A stretch of DNA of 64,000 bases from Trissonchulus latispiculum (taxonomy: Eukaryota > Nematoda > Enoplea > Enoplida > Ironidae). Where the stretch lies: assembly GCA_030248195.1 (NCBI GenBank), contig JASAND010030883.1, positions 27,266-91,265 of the forward strand, written 5' to 3'. The position numbers and the translations under genes were made by a program. Below, piece after piece: positions 40,361 through 56,632 of the stretch (position 1 is the stretch's first letter; the number at the start of each line of letters is the position of its first letter). The notes beneath the pieces were generated by a model, which was given only the letters and a program-made list of their open reading frames with translations, was not told the DNA's origin and did not search any database.

Positions 40361-41466
40361 GACGGTTAGGCCAACGGATGTCCAAGTTCACCACAAATCC
40401 GGAGCAACAAATCAGCTGGCTGATGCAATGCCCAGACTGCGCTCTTTGCGAATACTGCCTCGACACGACTGGGATGAAAGAGAACTGGTCGTGGCCCTGG
40501 CGGAAGAACTTACGGACGACGACCTAAAAGCAATGGGGCTCGTTCAAGTTGGTTCGTTGTGGTACTTGGAGGAAAAAGATTCGTCCTTCGTCTGTACGTT
40601 CCTCAAATGCTTCGACAAAGACCTGTTGAAGACGCCCATGGGGGTCCTCTGGGCGGCCACTTTGGGTGGAAAACTGTGTATGACCTTCTGAAAGAAAAGT
40701 ACTTTTGGCCGGGCATGTCAGTTTTGGTAAAGAACATCGTGACTTCTTGTCAGGTGTGCAAGAAGCGCTGTCCTGGGCGCAAGGCGGTACCTGAACTTCA
40801 ACCAATCTCGGTCGACGAGCCTGGTGAGTTGGTAGCAATCGACATAACATTTCTTCCACGAAGTCGAAAAGGCAACAGGTACGTCCTGGTGGTGGTGGTG
40901 GATCACTTCTCCAAATTCGGGCAAGCCTACATTTTGGAGGATACTTCGTCGGAATCCGTGATTAAGCGAATCAAGCAATACATTATGGTTGCTGGGAGTC
41001 CTAAGCGGCTGCTCTCTGACCGTGGCAGGTGCTTCACTTCAGAGAAGTTCCAGAAATTCTGCCCCGGCTACGGAATGAAGCATTCTTTGACCACTTCCAA
41101 TCACCCACAAGAAAACGGCGTCGCCGAAAGGTTTATCCGCACCATAGTCGGTGTGCTGGCCAAGAAATCATGCGATGTTCCTACAAAGACGCCGTCTCGG
41201 CCTATCTTGCAGGGCCACACTCCTCTACTGGCAAGAGCCCAAGGGAAATTGCCTTCGTGCATGATGACCGAATCCTGAACGAAGCACGCCGCAAGTTAAA
41301 GTCAGAACAACAAGCCAGGAAGCAAGCCTATGATCGAGTTAAAGCAAGGCCGAAAGTTCTGCTGGAGGGGGATCAGGTCTACGTCTATGATAGAAGAAAG
41401 CGTGTTGGTCAACATGGAGAACTTGCTTCTCCTTGGGTGGGGCCTCTTACTGCCAAGGACGTTTAA
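40361..41466 (+). pseudogene. pol: pol remnant: integrase
   Basis: A zinc-binding-type region includes GGHFG and CQVCKKRC (about 40648-40770). The DDE core follows with VAIDITFL, the second Asp in LLSDRGRCF, and the Glu in HPQENGVAERF. The core frame stops at 41278, and the C-terminal part continues in another frame to 41466. The frame breaks indicate loss of function. Confidence 0.88.
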
Positions 41467-41575
41467 CCGTCTACTGCTACTTGTGTCTATCCTGATGGTT
41501 CATCCAAGAAGCACTCAATAAGTAACATTGTTCGGACATTACCGAGCAACCGCCTTTCCCTGAAGGAGGGGGAAA

Positions 41576-41706
41576 TGTAAAGGAATGCTGGAAGAAGATA
41601 TAAATAGATTATACATTAAAAAGTGAAACAATTTGAAAAGAGATCCAATCGCATACACGTGTAGAGTTACTGCCTAAAATATAGAACTATCTAGTCTTGT
41701 TTTACA
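41576..41706 (+). repeat. 3' LTR (131 bp)
   Basis: Same ends as the 5' LTR, preceded by a polypurine tract and followed by TATG. Confidence 0.93.
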
Positions 41707-41710
41707 TATG

Positions 41711-42900
41711 CAAACGAGGTTGTCTCTGCCAAGATAGACGGAGAAAACGTGTTAGTGCCAACTTCTTTGTCTTCCCTTTCAAATAATATTTTGCTGATAT
41801 TCTCAATTTTTATTTCTAACTAAACTACTATGCCTTTAACGGCAAGAAACATTTTTAATAGTTATTGTGACAGCTCATGTGTTTGATTTTAAGGTAAGTT
41901 TTCAGACAATATGAGTTATTAAAATTCGTTTTGTCATAAGTACAGCCTAACGACAGCAAATAATCGAAAATCGGTTTCCCACTTATCCTCTATAGAGTTT
42001 AATTTGTATTAGGTCTAGCTTCACACATAGTTTCTTATTTTTAATAAGACTTATTTGCATTGTAAACTTCTTACCTGACTAGCCATAACAGCAAACATCA
42101 AACTGATCTGTAAACTGATACGTTTTTCAGCATTGCTACCCTTCAATGAAAAATGGATTTTGCTCTTTCCGTGAAATTTTGTCCTTCAAAACCTTCTAAG
42201 AACTACTGAGTTTTGCCGTTTTCACTTGCCGTTTTCTCAAATTCTGCATACAACTCTCACAGCAGCATTTCAAAGTTGTAATTATTGAAAATTCTCATTC
42301 TGTGAACTTAAGGGGGGCACGAATTTCACTAAAAGTTCTATGTCGGAAAAGCTAGCTAGTCTTTTGCCACATAATAGTGTTAGGTTAGTTCAAAACAGTT
42401 TAAAGTTTGAAAGCATTCCGTGCAGCGTAGCGTCCTGTGGAGCCATCATAAGTTCGCATTGTCGGTCCAAAGCTCGACATGACACGTACACAAACTTCGC
42501 CTCGCCCTGATGGCTATGTGCAAGGTTCGGTACCCAAATTTTCAAGAAATAGTTCTGACATACAGCGCTTTGATATCGTGTAAAATAATCCTTAGATCAA
42601 TGTATACTTTTCTGTGGGATACAATCAAAGTGCGAAAAATTGGGTGTTGTAAGTCTATACGGTTGGAGGTTAACTAACATCTCATGATCTGTTGTTTACT
42701 AAATGAACAAAACTTTGCTCCAATTAATACTCCAAGTATCTGTCTTAACTTTTGTAAAAATGACGTGATTTCGTTTATCCCTGCGTTCGCAGTGCTACAT
42801 AGATTGCATTACCGATATTGTCGCTGTTATTTGGTGACATTTCGAAGATATGATTCAATTACTCCAATGTATTGTGGCAGAATCGGCAGAATTGTTGTCC
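41711..42900. other. Intergenic, no gene recognised
   Basis: AT-rich; no convincing ORF, repeat or element end was seen before duplication copy B begins. Confidence 0.4.
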
Positions 42901-42971
42901 CCTCATTTTTACAAGAAAGGCTGTTGCCCTTCAAACTAGTTTTCCCTTTCAAGAGGACAAATTGGCGTGAT

Positions 42972-42978
42972 TATAAAA
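42972..42978 (+). promoter_or_regulatory. TATA box candidate upstream of receptor gene B
   Basis: TATAAAA at the position matching 16942-16948 in copy A. Confidence 0.35.
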
Positions 42979-43211
42979 AGGATAGTTGCTGCCGCCTTTG
43001 CATTACATTTACAGTTTCAACAGTGGTCATGTTCCTTGTCCTGGCGCGTCCACAATTCTGTAGAATTGATCTTCGCACAGAATTGATACTCTTCGACCCT
43101 AGCCTGCACAGTGCCATTAAAAGTTACTGGTATCGTTTAGCCATCGATTTGAACTTTTCTGAAAAACTTCTATCAGGTCATTACAATGCAAAAGAATAAC
43201 CCAAGCAAGAC

Positions 43212-43552
43212 TAGTGATGGGCACTGGGTATTCCGATATCCGGATATCCGTGTACATTTCAGACAAGGAAATGAAAAATTAGGAAATAATTGACTAAAAT
43301 TTCAAAAATTTTAGGATATTTTTCAAAATTTTCTCTGAAAATATTTTTGAAACCAAGGTCGGGGCTTGGTTGTATGATAGACATTCGCAGCCTGCCAGAA
43401 AAATTGGCAGACAAATTTGAAAATTACACTGCAAAATCGAAAAAGGTTCTTGAAGTTAAGTATGGAATAGGCGGATAACCGGATATTCGGATATCCGTTA
43501 ACGCAAAATGGGCGGATATCCGGATATGAAAAATATTCGGTGCCCATCACTA
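43212..43552. mobile_element. hAT-type MITE, 341 bp
   Basis: The termini TAGTGATGGGCAC and GTGCCCATCACTA are inverted repeats. The 8-bp target duplication is AGCAAGAC (43204-43211) and AGCATGAC (43553-43560), one mismatch. Copy A has the uninterrupted site near 17172-17182. Subterminal ATATCCGGATATCCG-type palindromes occur at both ends. It was inserted after the duplication. Confidence 0.88.
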
Positions 43553-44134
43553 AGCATGACCTTTTATAAATTCCATACCTGAAAAAATATCCTTGTAGAA
43601 ATAATAAGCGACATGAAAATAAGCAGTCGTGCTACTAATTGGTTACACGATATCTTCGGCAAACAAAATAACATGGTCTTATGTCTCAACTTTACCACTA
43701 TCTAAAACAATATACCTGACAAAGACAATAAAGTTAACATTCCGCAGCTGTACCGTTTCTGTTAGGGCTGAGAGGAATAGTTTCTCTCAGTGGCAATGAT
43801 TGAAGATTAATTTTCATTTACGGCCGCGCCAGTCCCGTCCGGATTTTGGTTTTCCTGGTTGTGATTTAGTATCAGGAGATCAACTTGATCAACTATGAGC
43901 AAACAGCTTCTACAACTTTTCAATCAACATAAGTGCCGAAGAGCCTAGCAATTTGAACAGTATTATGTCGAAACCTCAGGCTAAAGACGGTTTTGTCATG
44001 GGAAGTTAATCGAAAGAACGTATTTGCCGTCAATTCTTATGTTTAAACTTGTATGCTTGCTTCCATGAATAATTTCGCTAAGCATTAAGTATTGAGCTAG
44101 ATTTCTAAAACATGTTCAAATTTAGCCAACATTA

Positions 44135-49905
<5,771 letters not shown>

Positions 49906-50402
49906 CTTCACTATAAGTGATTAGTTGACGCTTTATGGCTTGGATGTCGATTGAGCATCAATATTGACTTTTAATGTTCTGTCTTAATGAACGCTTGTTT
50001 CTCTGCACTTCTGTATTCCTAACAACGCTTATGATTTGTGAATCTTGTTTACTTCCTTCCAGATGCTTTTTCCATGAACAGTCAATTATGTTTAAACCTT
50101 AAAAGCTTAAAATAATAATTTCCATTTTCGCGTACTTAGGCGCGTAAACTGTATAGTAAAGTGCGCTTTTTATGTAGGCTGTAGGCAGCTGGTGTATTGG
50201 CAGTTGATATATGCTGTATAGTGCAAAATGTCACCTTCGTGGATAGCTACTTAAACTTGCACTGTTTGTTATGACTATAACCGCACCCTATGTATTAAAG
50301 TGTGTGACTTTTCTAATTTCTTTCATTATTTTCTAGCATAAAAGGTAATAAACCGAAGTACTATGGAATGCTAAGAAGTTGATGCAAAACAAACAGTTGT
50401 AC

Positions 50403-51233
50403 TGATGCGGCCTCAAAAGTTTTGATTTGATTCAGTTCGATTTTCAATCTGAAAAATCATTAGATTTGATTCAAGTTCGAGTTTCTGCACCCGAAAAATA
50501 TTCAGTTCGATGTTTTCAATTTGAAAGACTTTGATTTTGATGCAGTTTTTACCAAAACTGAATTTTGATGTGCCTTTTGATGTTTCAAATTTTCGTTTGT
50601 GAAAATTTACATAATTTAAACCATCCTAATTTATAATCTCCACAGGTTGTTGCAGTGAGAACATAAAAATTTCAGGACTTGTTTTGAGAACATAAAATTT
50701 TCATTTTTCATAATATTAAATGCCCATTGCTGCCATAGAGATTCTTAATATAATTTAAACTTTTTGGCTTTAATGAAATCCTTGCATGCTAACCTTGATC
50801 AAAGTTAGAACTAATGTAAAAATAATGATCTAACAGTCTCCCGAAACGTAAAAGGCTACATTAAAGCAATAAACCTATTCTAGTATATGCCTGCCAATAC
50901 AGTCTTCCAAACTAAAAATCCCTTTTTAAGATTTGGTGGTATCTCTGCCGTGAGTACTGCCATAGTGAAGAGCACAAACAAAGCTTGAATGCACAAAAAG
51001 GTTCAACAGTTCTCGAAAAGTTGCATGTATGAAAAAGTATTTTTCATAGTGCATATGAGACTAAGTGAAAGCTTTTAGCACATATTCGGCTGAATCAAAA
51101 TGTTAATCAAAATCGCATCAAAATCAAAATTACTGATTCATGGACGTAAGTTTTGATTTTATTCAGTTCGATTTTGGCTTCTAAAAATCCAGTAAGATTT
51201 GATTTGATTAATCAAAAATCAAACGTCGCATCA
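50403..51233. repeat. Inverted-repeat element with TTGATGCG termini (copy B)
   Basis: Counterpart of 21702-22551, with small deletions. Confidence 0.5.
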
Positions 51234-51254
51234 AAACTAGTCTTATGAATAGCC

Positions 51255-51380
51255 ATTGTCGATCGAATAGTTTGCCAACAAAAGCAGTGTCGACAGACTA
51301 TCTTTCACGCCTTATAAAGATTGTAAAAAATCTAAATTTTATTGAAACTCCTAGTGGTCGCGTGGTCTATAACCGCTAGC
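51255..51380 (+). pseudogene. Non-LTR retrotransposon C-terminus remnant (copy B)
   Basis: Shorter version of 22556-22735. The segment encoding FSERVVKYW is deleted here. Confidence 0.5.
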
Positions 51381-51986
51381 GGCCCAATGCGCTCACTGTC
51401 AGTTGCATCATTAATGACTGTTTCCACATTTGTTTGTTGTGTGTATCTTGGAAGTTCTCTTGCAAATGTTGCTTTGGCTATGTATGCGTAACTTGATGAA
51501 TAGATGGCTGGCAAAATAAACCTAACTAACTAAAAACTCTTTTGATTCGATTCGAATCAAAAATCAAAACAACCGTACTGGCTACATAATAAAACATACT
51601 ATGCCCGACTTCCAGTAGCAGCAATTTATCTTTCACTTAGTTTTCTTATCTTCCCTTATGTATGCGAATATCTCGATCTCGGGCGCTCGCTCGATTCGCG
51701 ATTCACTCGTACAAAAAGCTATCTGACTTTGTACTTAATTGACTACATCCTGTCCTTTTCTTCAAATTTGAGTTAGCTGAAGCTATATTAACGACGCAAA
51801 TTTGGCAATCTAGCTGTGAAACGCTTTATGCAGACATAGGCAAAACCTATAAGTGGCTACGGCATAATGTGTAACTGTACATTTGGCTCATGCAAATCCT
51901 TAGAACTGCATACTATCTTTATAGTTGTGAGCTGGCATCCGTTCAACAACTTAATTATTTAGGAATCATAAAAGTTCTGACCTTAA

Positions 51987-53190
51987 GGGGGGGGGGTCGC
52001 CGGGTACCAAATTTTATGATCACCGATTTCGCTCATTTTCGGGTATAATATACCCCCATATGTGCCCAAAAACAAGACAAATTTTTAGAGACCAGGGTCA
52101 ATCCAGCTTAGAGATATTTCAGTTCAAATTCCTACAATTTAGTATTTGCGCCAGTATGCCTCGCTGAGGGCTTCGAAGTCGTGTACACATAGGACGACAA
52201 CAGACTACGGCATGACAAATACATCAAATTAAAGCCCTGGTTGGGGCTATTTATTAGTGCATAAATAACAGTGGCAAGATAAGCAACCAGCGAGAAACGG
52301 CGTTTGAACGATTCGGTAATGCTCATTCCGACTGTCATTTGCTTCAAACTTTAAGTCGCTCTAACTTTCTCATACTGCTTTGTAGAGACTTGGTGTAAGA
52401 AGATAAAATGTTCAGGACATCGAGAGCTTCAATTTGATATAAAATATGGCTATATTTGAAAAATTGAAACTTTGACATTTTTGGCACATAGGTGTCCGCC
52501 ATGCTGTCGTAATATGTAGCCAACGCAAAACACAGGCTATTGGCATGAAATTTTACATCCATATTGGCATTATGCATGCCAATTAGCACACCAAATTTTA
52601 TTGAGATACCGTAAGTTTTGGCTGACTTATAAAGCATTAAACACGAAATTTTCGAAAAATGATGAATTTTGAGGAAAAATGAAATTTCTGCTACCAGAAC
52701 TGTGAGCTGCTGAAAAGTCTGGACAGGGATTGATTATATTCAAAATAGAGCTCTAGCAATGTACTGTGCTAATAACTAACCGCGAAGTTTCTATACGGAA
52801 GGGTTTGTTCAGGACAGGACAAAACGTTTAACGAGCTATACATTTGTAGAGCGATTTTGAGCAAAAACCGCCTTCCCCGAATTTTCTAAATTCGTATAAA
52901 ATTAACGGCCCTACATGAAATAACGTCGTATAGATATTAGCACTCCACCTAGTCCAGATTAGGTTTACACCAAGTTGTAGCCGATTTACTCGTACACAGC
53001 GCTCAAACTTTTGGTAGCAGAAAAATTTTCCTAACTTTTTCATTTTCCTATGTTTAACACATGTCGGGGTCACCTTTGGAGGGCTATTGTGAATGATAGG
53101 AAAAGTTTTGCAACAAACGCAGTTGTCTTGTTTTGGGCACCCATGAGGACTACAAAATATGTGAAAATGAGAAAAATCACGACCCCCCCC
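51987..53190. mobile_element. TTAA-flanked non-autonomous element, 1.2 kb
   Basis: TTAA lies at 51983-51986 and 53191-53194. The ends are G/C runs (GGGGGGGGGTCG at left, CACGACCCCCCCC at right). Copy A has a single uninterrupted CTTTAAGATAG near 23344, giving an empty site. The right 180 bp resembles 2690-2914. piggyBac-like mobilisation is inferred from the TTAA target; no transposase was found. Confidence 0.82.
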
Positions 53191-53517
53191 TTAAGATAGT
53201 ATAACATTATTAAAGCATTGCAAAAATTGGCTTGAGCAAAGTAAACCTAATTTTTTACTGCTTCTATTCAAGTCAGATAGATTTTCTTTTAAAATTATAC
53301 AAAACGTATACTAGACCAAAACTCGAATACGGTTCCGAGGTTTGGTAATCTCATTATTTGAAAAACATTGATTTAATCAAACGTTCATTTACAAATGCTT
53401 ACTCGGTAAGGACAGTCTATCATACATTGAAATGTTGAAGAAGCTTTGCCTAATCTCGTTGGCGGAACGTTGTATTATAAAAGATAGTAGTAATAGGTCC
53501 GCACCACAGGTCGCGCC

Positions 53518-53735
53518 TGGGGGTGGAGGAGGTGGAGGGAGCGGCTCAAGCGGCTCAGCGGCTCAAGCGGCTCTGGGGTGGAGGAGGTGGAGGGAGCGGC
53601 TCAAGCGGCTCTGGGGGTGGAGGAGGTGGAGTGAGCGGCTCAAGCGGCTCAGCGGCTCAAGCGGCTCTGGGGGTGGAGGAGGCGAGTGAGCGGCTCGGCG
53701 GCTCAAGCGGCTCTGGAGGAGGAGGCTTAGCTGTA
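53518..53735. repeat. GC-rich minisatellite
   Basis: GGGGGTGGAGGAGGTGGA alternates with GCGGCTCAAGCGGCTC in about six units of variable length, a sharp GC-rich island in AT-rich DNA. All frames are open over parts of it because of the repeat. It is not called as coding. Confidence 0.8.
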
Positions 53736-53739
53736 GCTT

Positions 53740-54175
53740 CTGGGAGACCGGAACCATGGCTGACCCAAGCTTAAATTTGAAAATTGTTTATTCTTAACGG
53801 GAAAAGCTTATCTAGGGGGTTTTCGACCATGTAGAATTCAAATATGAGCTTAGTTTTCCTCCATCTCCTAAGCTGTGTGCTGTAGCTGACCCTCGACCGG
53901 AACCATGACAAGCCCATGCTTAAAATCAAAAGCTCTCAATTTTCGACGGGAAAAATTTGTGTATAGGGTTTTCAGGCATGTAGAATGCAAATATGAGCTT
54001 AGTTTTCCTCTTCAGCCTAAGCTCCGTGCTGTACGTGACCGGAATAATGGCTGACCGTAGCTTAAAATTTTAACGGGAAAAGCTTACCTATAGGGTTTTT
54101 GGCATGTAGAATTCAAATATGAGCTTAGTTTTTCTCTCCAACCTGAGCTCCGCTCTGTACGTGGCTAACAATTTG
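53740..54175. repeat. Tandem repeat, about 3 units of 130-150 bp
   Basis: Each unit contains ACGGGAAAAGCTT (or a variant), GGCATGTAGAATTCAAATATG, AGCTTAGTTTTCCTC and GCTGTACGTGACC. It borders the virus-like element on its left. Confidence 0.75.
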
Positions 54176-54353
54176 TGATGAAAATGCAAAGTTTGTTTAT
54201 TTGAGGTTGGTTGTTAGTATTTTATGAAAAGAGAATTTAAAATTCTCTAGCCAGAGTAACTGGCGGAAAATGTTTATTTCAAGCAATATACAGCAGGGTT
54301 TACAAGTGACTACATATTATACAAGGTAAGTCAGATATACAGCAGAAATTTAG

Positions 54354-54857
54354 TTAATGGTTGCAGTCATAATGATTCCACGGTGTAATGAGCCATTCGG
54401 GAACAGTCCATCGTTTACAGGGGTGGTTTCCCAACCATTCCGTAAAGTCCACCGATCGAACGTCGCAGTCCAGAGGCCCCAGCGCATATGCAATGTCAAT
54501 CCTGGCGGTTTCCATAGATTCGAATATTTCCTGACCTTGTAGTTGAAGTTTCCGTAGACGTGAGTAAACCTTCCAGGTAACGCCCCTCTGTAATGGCTGA
54601 TCTGGTCCGGGCAAGATCATCATGAGGTCGTGCTGTCCAGATTTCCGCAGTGCCTCTCGAAATAAAATCGAGGCATTCGCTCCGTGTCGATTAAGCGTTG
54701 CTATAATATCCATATTTCTTTCATGGCCAGGCGTCCGACGCCTGAGGTCCTCCGCCACGTTGGGAGAAAGTAATCCAACTTCCAATAGATAATCCAATAC
54801 AGGCTCAGCCTTCACGTCGTTGCAAAATAATACTAAATTTTCGTAAACAAGATCCAT
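54354..54857 (-). CDS. CARD-like death-fold protein of virus-like element
   Basis: 167 aa from the ATG at 54857 (GAATTATGGATC), preceded by a TTTTGTTTTAG acceptor-like tract. Residues 1-83 fit the six-helix pattern of caspase-recruitment domains: an N-terminal helix (YENLVLFCNDV), LDYLLEVGLLSPNVAEDLRR, an MDIIATLNRHG helix, then LFREALRKSGQHDLMMIL. The remaining about 84 residues have no recognised fold. CARDs bind other CARDs in apoptosis and innate immune signalling, so a virus-borne copy might act as a decoy or inhibitor; that role is inference. It is the leftmost gene of the element. The assignment rests on pattern inspection only. Confidence 0.65.
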   Translation of the reverse strand: MDLVYENLVLFCNDVKAEPVLDYLLEVGLLSPNVAEDLRRRTPGHERNMDIIATLNRHGANASILFREALRKSGQHDLMMILPGPDQPLQRGVTWKVYSRLRKLQLQGQEIFESMETARIDIAYALGPLDCDVRSVDFTEWLGNHPCKRWTVPEWLITPWNHYDCNH

Positions 54858-54983
54858 AATTCCTAAAACAAAAATGAAAGAGATTATTGCAAGTATCAAC
54901 AGATTTGTAATGCCAAGTACTAAGTACTAGGCGGAACCTCCGAAGAGGTTTGTAGTTTCCGTCAGTCAGCGTTCATCCGTAGT

Positions 54984-55289
54984 TCAATCGTATCCATCCG
55001 CAGAATCCGCAGCTTCCTGTTCAGGAACGTAGAACAGAAAGAACTCAATTGCAGTCTTCTTATGAAGAATGTGGGCCACAGTCTGTTTGGGAAAGTCCCT
55101 CACATCAGTCAGTCCAATGGGCACCAGTGTTCCAGTTCCGTTGTTGACAATCATAGAGACTTTACGTTTGCCTCTCAAGAGATTGCTTATCCGAGTGATC
55201 CAGGTTTCGCTGTCCATTGGGACACGGTCATCAATCTGAATCCATTTCAAACCAAAGTTAGACTCTTGGTGTTCATATGGTTCAATCAT
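54984..55289 (-). CDS. Unknown 101-aa protein of virus-like element
   Basis: ATG at 55289. There is no signal peptide or membrane segment, and the C-terminus is acidic (PEQEAADSADGYD). The middle is rich in beta-prone stretches (VSMIVNNGTGTLVPIG, AIEFFLFYVPE). A TTAATAAAAG motif lies 62-71 bp upstream of the ATG. No family is recognised. It sits among accessory genes on the same strand. Confidence 0.6.
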   Translation of the reverse strand: MIEPYEHQESNFGLKWIQIDDRVPMDSETWITRISNLLRGKRKVSMIVNNGTGTLVPIGLTDVRDFPKQTVAHILHKKTAIEFFLFYVPEQEAADSADGYD

Positions 55290-55350
55290 TTTAGTAGCTT
55301 TATGTAAGTTTATTCAATGTCTGAATACCTTTATATTAAAATACCAATCC

Positions 55351-55360
55351 CTTTTATTAA
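55351..55360 (-). promoter_or_regulatory. TTAATAAAAG motif before the 101-aa gene
   Basis: 62-71 bp before the ATG at 55289. The longer match is GAAATTAATAAAAGGGA. Confidence 0.5.
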
Positions 55361-55389
55361 TTTCGTTGTTCCTCTAGTTAAGCTACTTA

Positions 55390-55677
55390 CTATTTGATGT
55401 GAATGGCCGTTAGATGAAGTTGTGGACGGCCTTGAAACCCTGACGACTGAAATAGTCCTGTCTTGGTCACCCAGTCCTTGTATAGGATATGAGAGCAGGA
55501 ATCTGCTATCAGTAGAAACATCAGGCTATCTTCAGTCCAATCCGGGAAGTGAGCCATCAGAAAGCGATTCACATTGGATCCATCAATCAAATCATTTTCC
55601 ATGGCACCGATGGTTGCTTCCACACATCGCATTCTGTTGGCATCGGCAGCGTAATCTTTGCTTATTTCAAATTCCAT
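55390..55677 (-). CDS. Unknown 95-aa protein of virus-like element
   Basis: ATG at 55677. Residues 15-70 look helical (CVEATIGAMENDL, SLMFLLIADSCSHIL), with no clear domain match. A TTAATAAAAG motif lies 52-61 bp upstream of the ATG. The length and helical character would allow a small death-fold or adaptor-like protein, but that is a guess. Confidence 0.6.
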   Translation of the reverse strand: MEFEISKDYAADANRMRCVEATIGAMENDLIDGSNVNRFLMAHFPDWTEDSLMFLLIADSCSHILYKDWVTKTGLFQSSGFQGRPQLHLTAIHIK

Positions 55678-55728
55678 CTTTACTTTTCTAGCTTTAATTT
55701 TGTTTATAATATTGAAATGAGCGTCTTC

Positions 55729-55738
55729 CTTTTATTAA
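55729..55738 (-). promoter_or_regulatory. TTAATAAAAG motif before the 95-aa gene
   Basis: 52-61 bp before the ATG at 55677. The longer match GGAAATTAATAAAAGGAAG is shared closely with the site at 55351. Confidence 0.5.
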
Positions 55739-55964
55739 TTTCCATCTACAAACTCCAACTAAGATGTTAGCCTTTAGGCAAATAGCCAGTTAGGCGGATG
55801 TTTTAGCCATTTAGGCGGATATTTTTTACAATTTTTTAATATTTTTTATACAATTCTTTTCTCTTTTCATTTTTTCTTTTATCCTTTATTCGTTTATTTA
55901 CAACAATTACATTTAATGTAATGTAACAGTATTTAATACATACTACAATACAAGACAAGTCAGT

Positions 55965-56507
55965 TTACTCATTAAAAGTTAAAAAGGTTTCCTTCAGTTG
56001 GTGGGCTCGGTGACGGGCACATTGAATGTTCTTCTTGGTGAATCGCATTCTTTTGTGAGTTCCACAGCAGGGGACACCCTCCACACATGGCATGTTGGGA
56101 AAAGCAGGGTAGTCCAGATGATAACCGGCATCGTACAACCCGACCTTCAGCTCAGCCAATGAAAATGCCTGCACCAGCAATTTGTGCTGGGCAGTCCCTT
56201 TGGTGATCACCACCTTTGCCCCTTTCTGTTGAATGACCGCACAAACCCTGGCCAGAACCTCCATTTTCGTTGCCAGCACTTGTGAATCCACCCAGTTCAG
56301 TCCGTTTATCGATCTGGCCCGATAAAATGAAGCCTTCTGCTTTTCAGTCAATGAGTTGAATGCCACTGGAGCCCGGGTCCTATAGGTTTCTTCATAGGTA
56401 CCACCATCAGGGAACAGCACCAGGACCGAAACCTCCATCACCACCTCCCCCATTTCATGAATCCCATCAGAAACCACCGTTACAAAGGCAACAGTAAAGC
56501 TAGCCAT
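55965..56507 (-). CDS. Unknown 180-aa protein, possibly degenerate RNase H-fold exonuclease
   Basis: The first ATG in frame is at 56507 (MASFTVAFV). A beta-rich N-terminus is followed by an AKVVITKGTAQHKLL segment and a cysteine/histidine-rich C-terminal part (CVEGVPCCGTHKRM, CARHRAHQ) that could bind zinc. The order beta strands, KG block, aspartate (LYDAGYHL), then C..CC..H and CARH recalls putative DEDD-type exonucleases found in related invertebrate elements. However, the first acidic catalytic position seems replaced, so activity is doubtful. A non-enzymatic zinc protein is equally possible. It lies between the YqaJ nuclease and the small accessory genes. Confidence 0.55.
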   Translation of the reverse strand: MASFTVAFVTVVSDGIHEMGEVVMEVSVLVLFPDGGTYEETYRTRAPVAFNSLTEKQKASFYRARSINGLNWVDSQVLATKMEVLARVCAVIQQKGAKVVITKGTAQHKLLVQAFSLAELKVGLYDAGYHLDYPAFPNMPCVEGVPCCGTHKRMRFTKKNIQCARHRAHQLKETFLTFNE

Positions 56508-56632
56508 AACAAACCAATTCCGAGACAATAGCAATTCAAACTGAAAATTTTAAACGTTTATAATGCCCTCATTTAAGTTTTTAAAATACACCGGTCGTTT
56601 GGCACCTGCTGTGTTTGCACCTACCCTTAAGT

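Larger units (their letters stand above)
37031..41706 (+). mobile_element. Ty3/gypsy LTR retrotransposon with 131-bp LTRs, decayed
   Basis: LTRs at 37031-37161 and 41576-41706 start TGTAAAGG and end TTTTACA, with five mismatches by eye. A 4-bp target duplication TATG lies at 37027-37030 and 41707-41710. A primer-binding-site-like TGGTGCCG follows the left LTR (37166-37173). A purine tract GAAGGAGGGGGAAA precedes the right LTR. The coding order gag, protease, reverse transcriptase, RNase H, integrase is that of Ty3/gypsy. Several frame breaks and stops make the copy inactive. The LTRs are very short for the group. Confidence 0.93.

Noticed and set aside
43212..43552. ORFs inside the hAT MITE
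   Set aside because: Short, and interrupted by terminal repeats; no transposase motif.
53432..53774. Glycine/serine-rich ORFs
   Set aside because: They arise from a GC-rich minisatellite that opens several frames at once.
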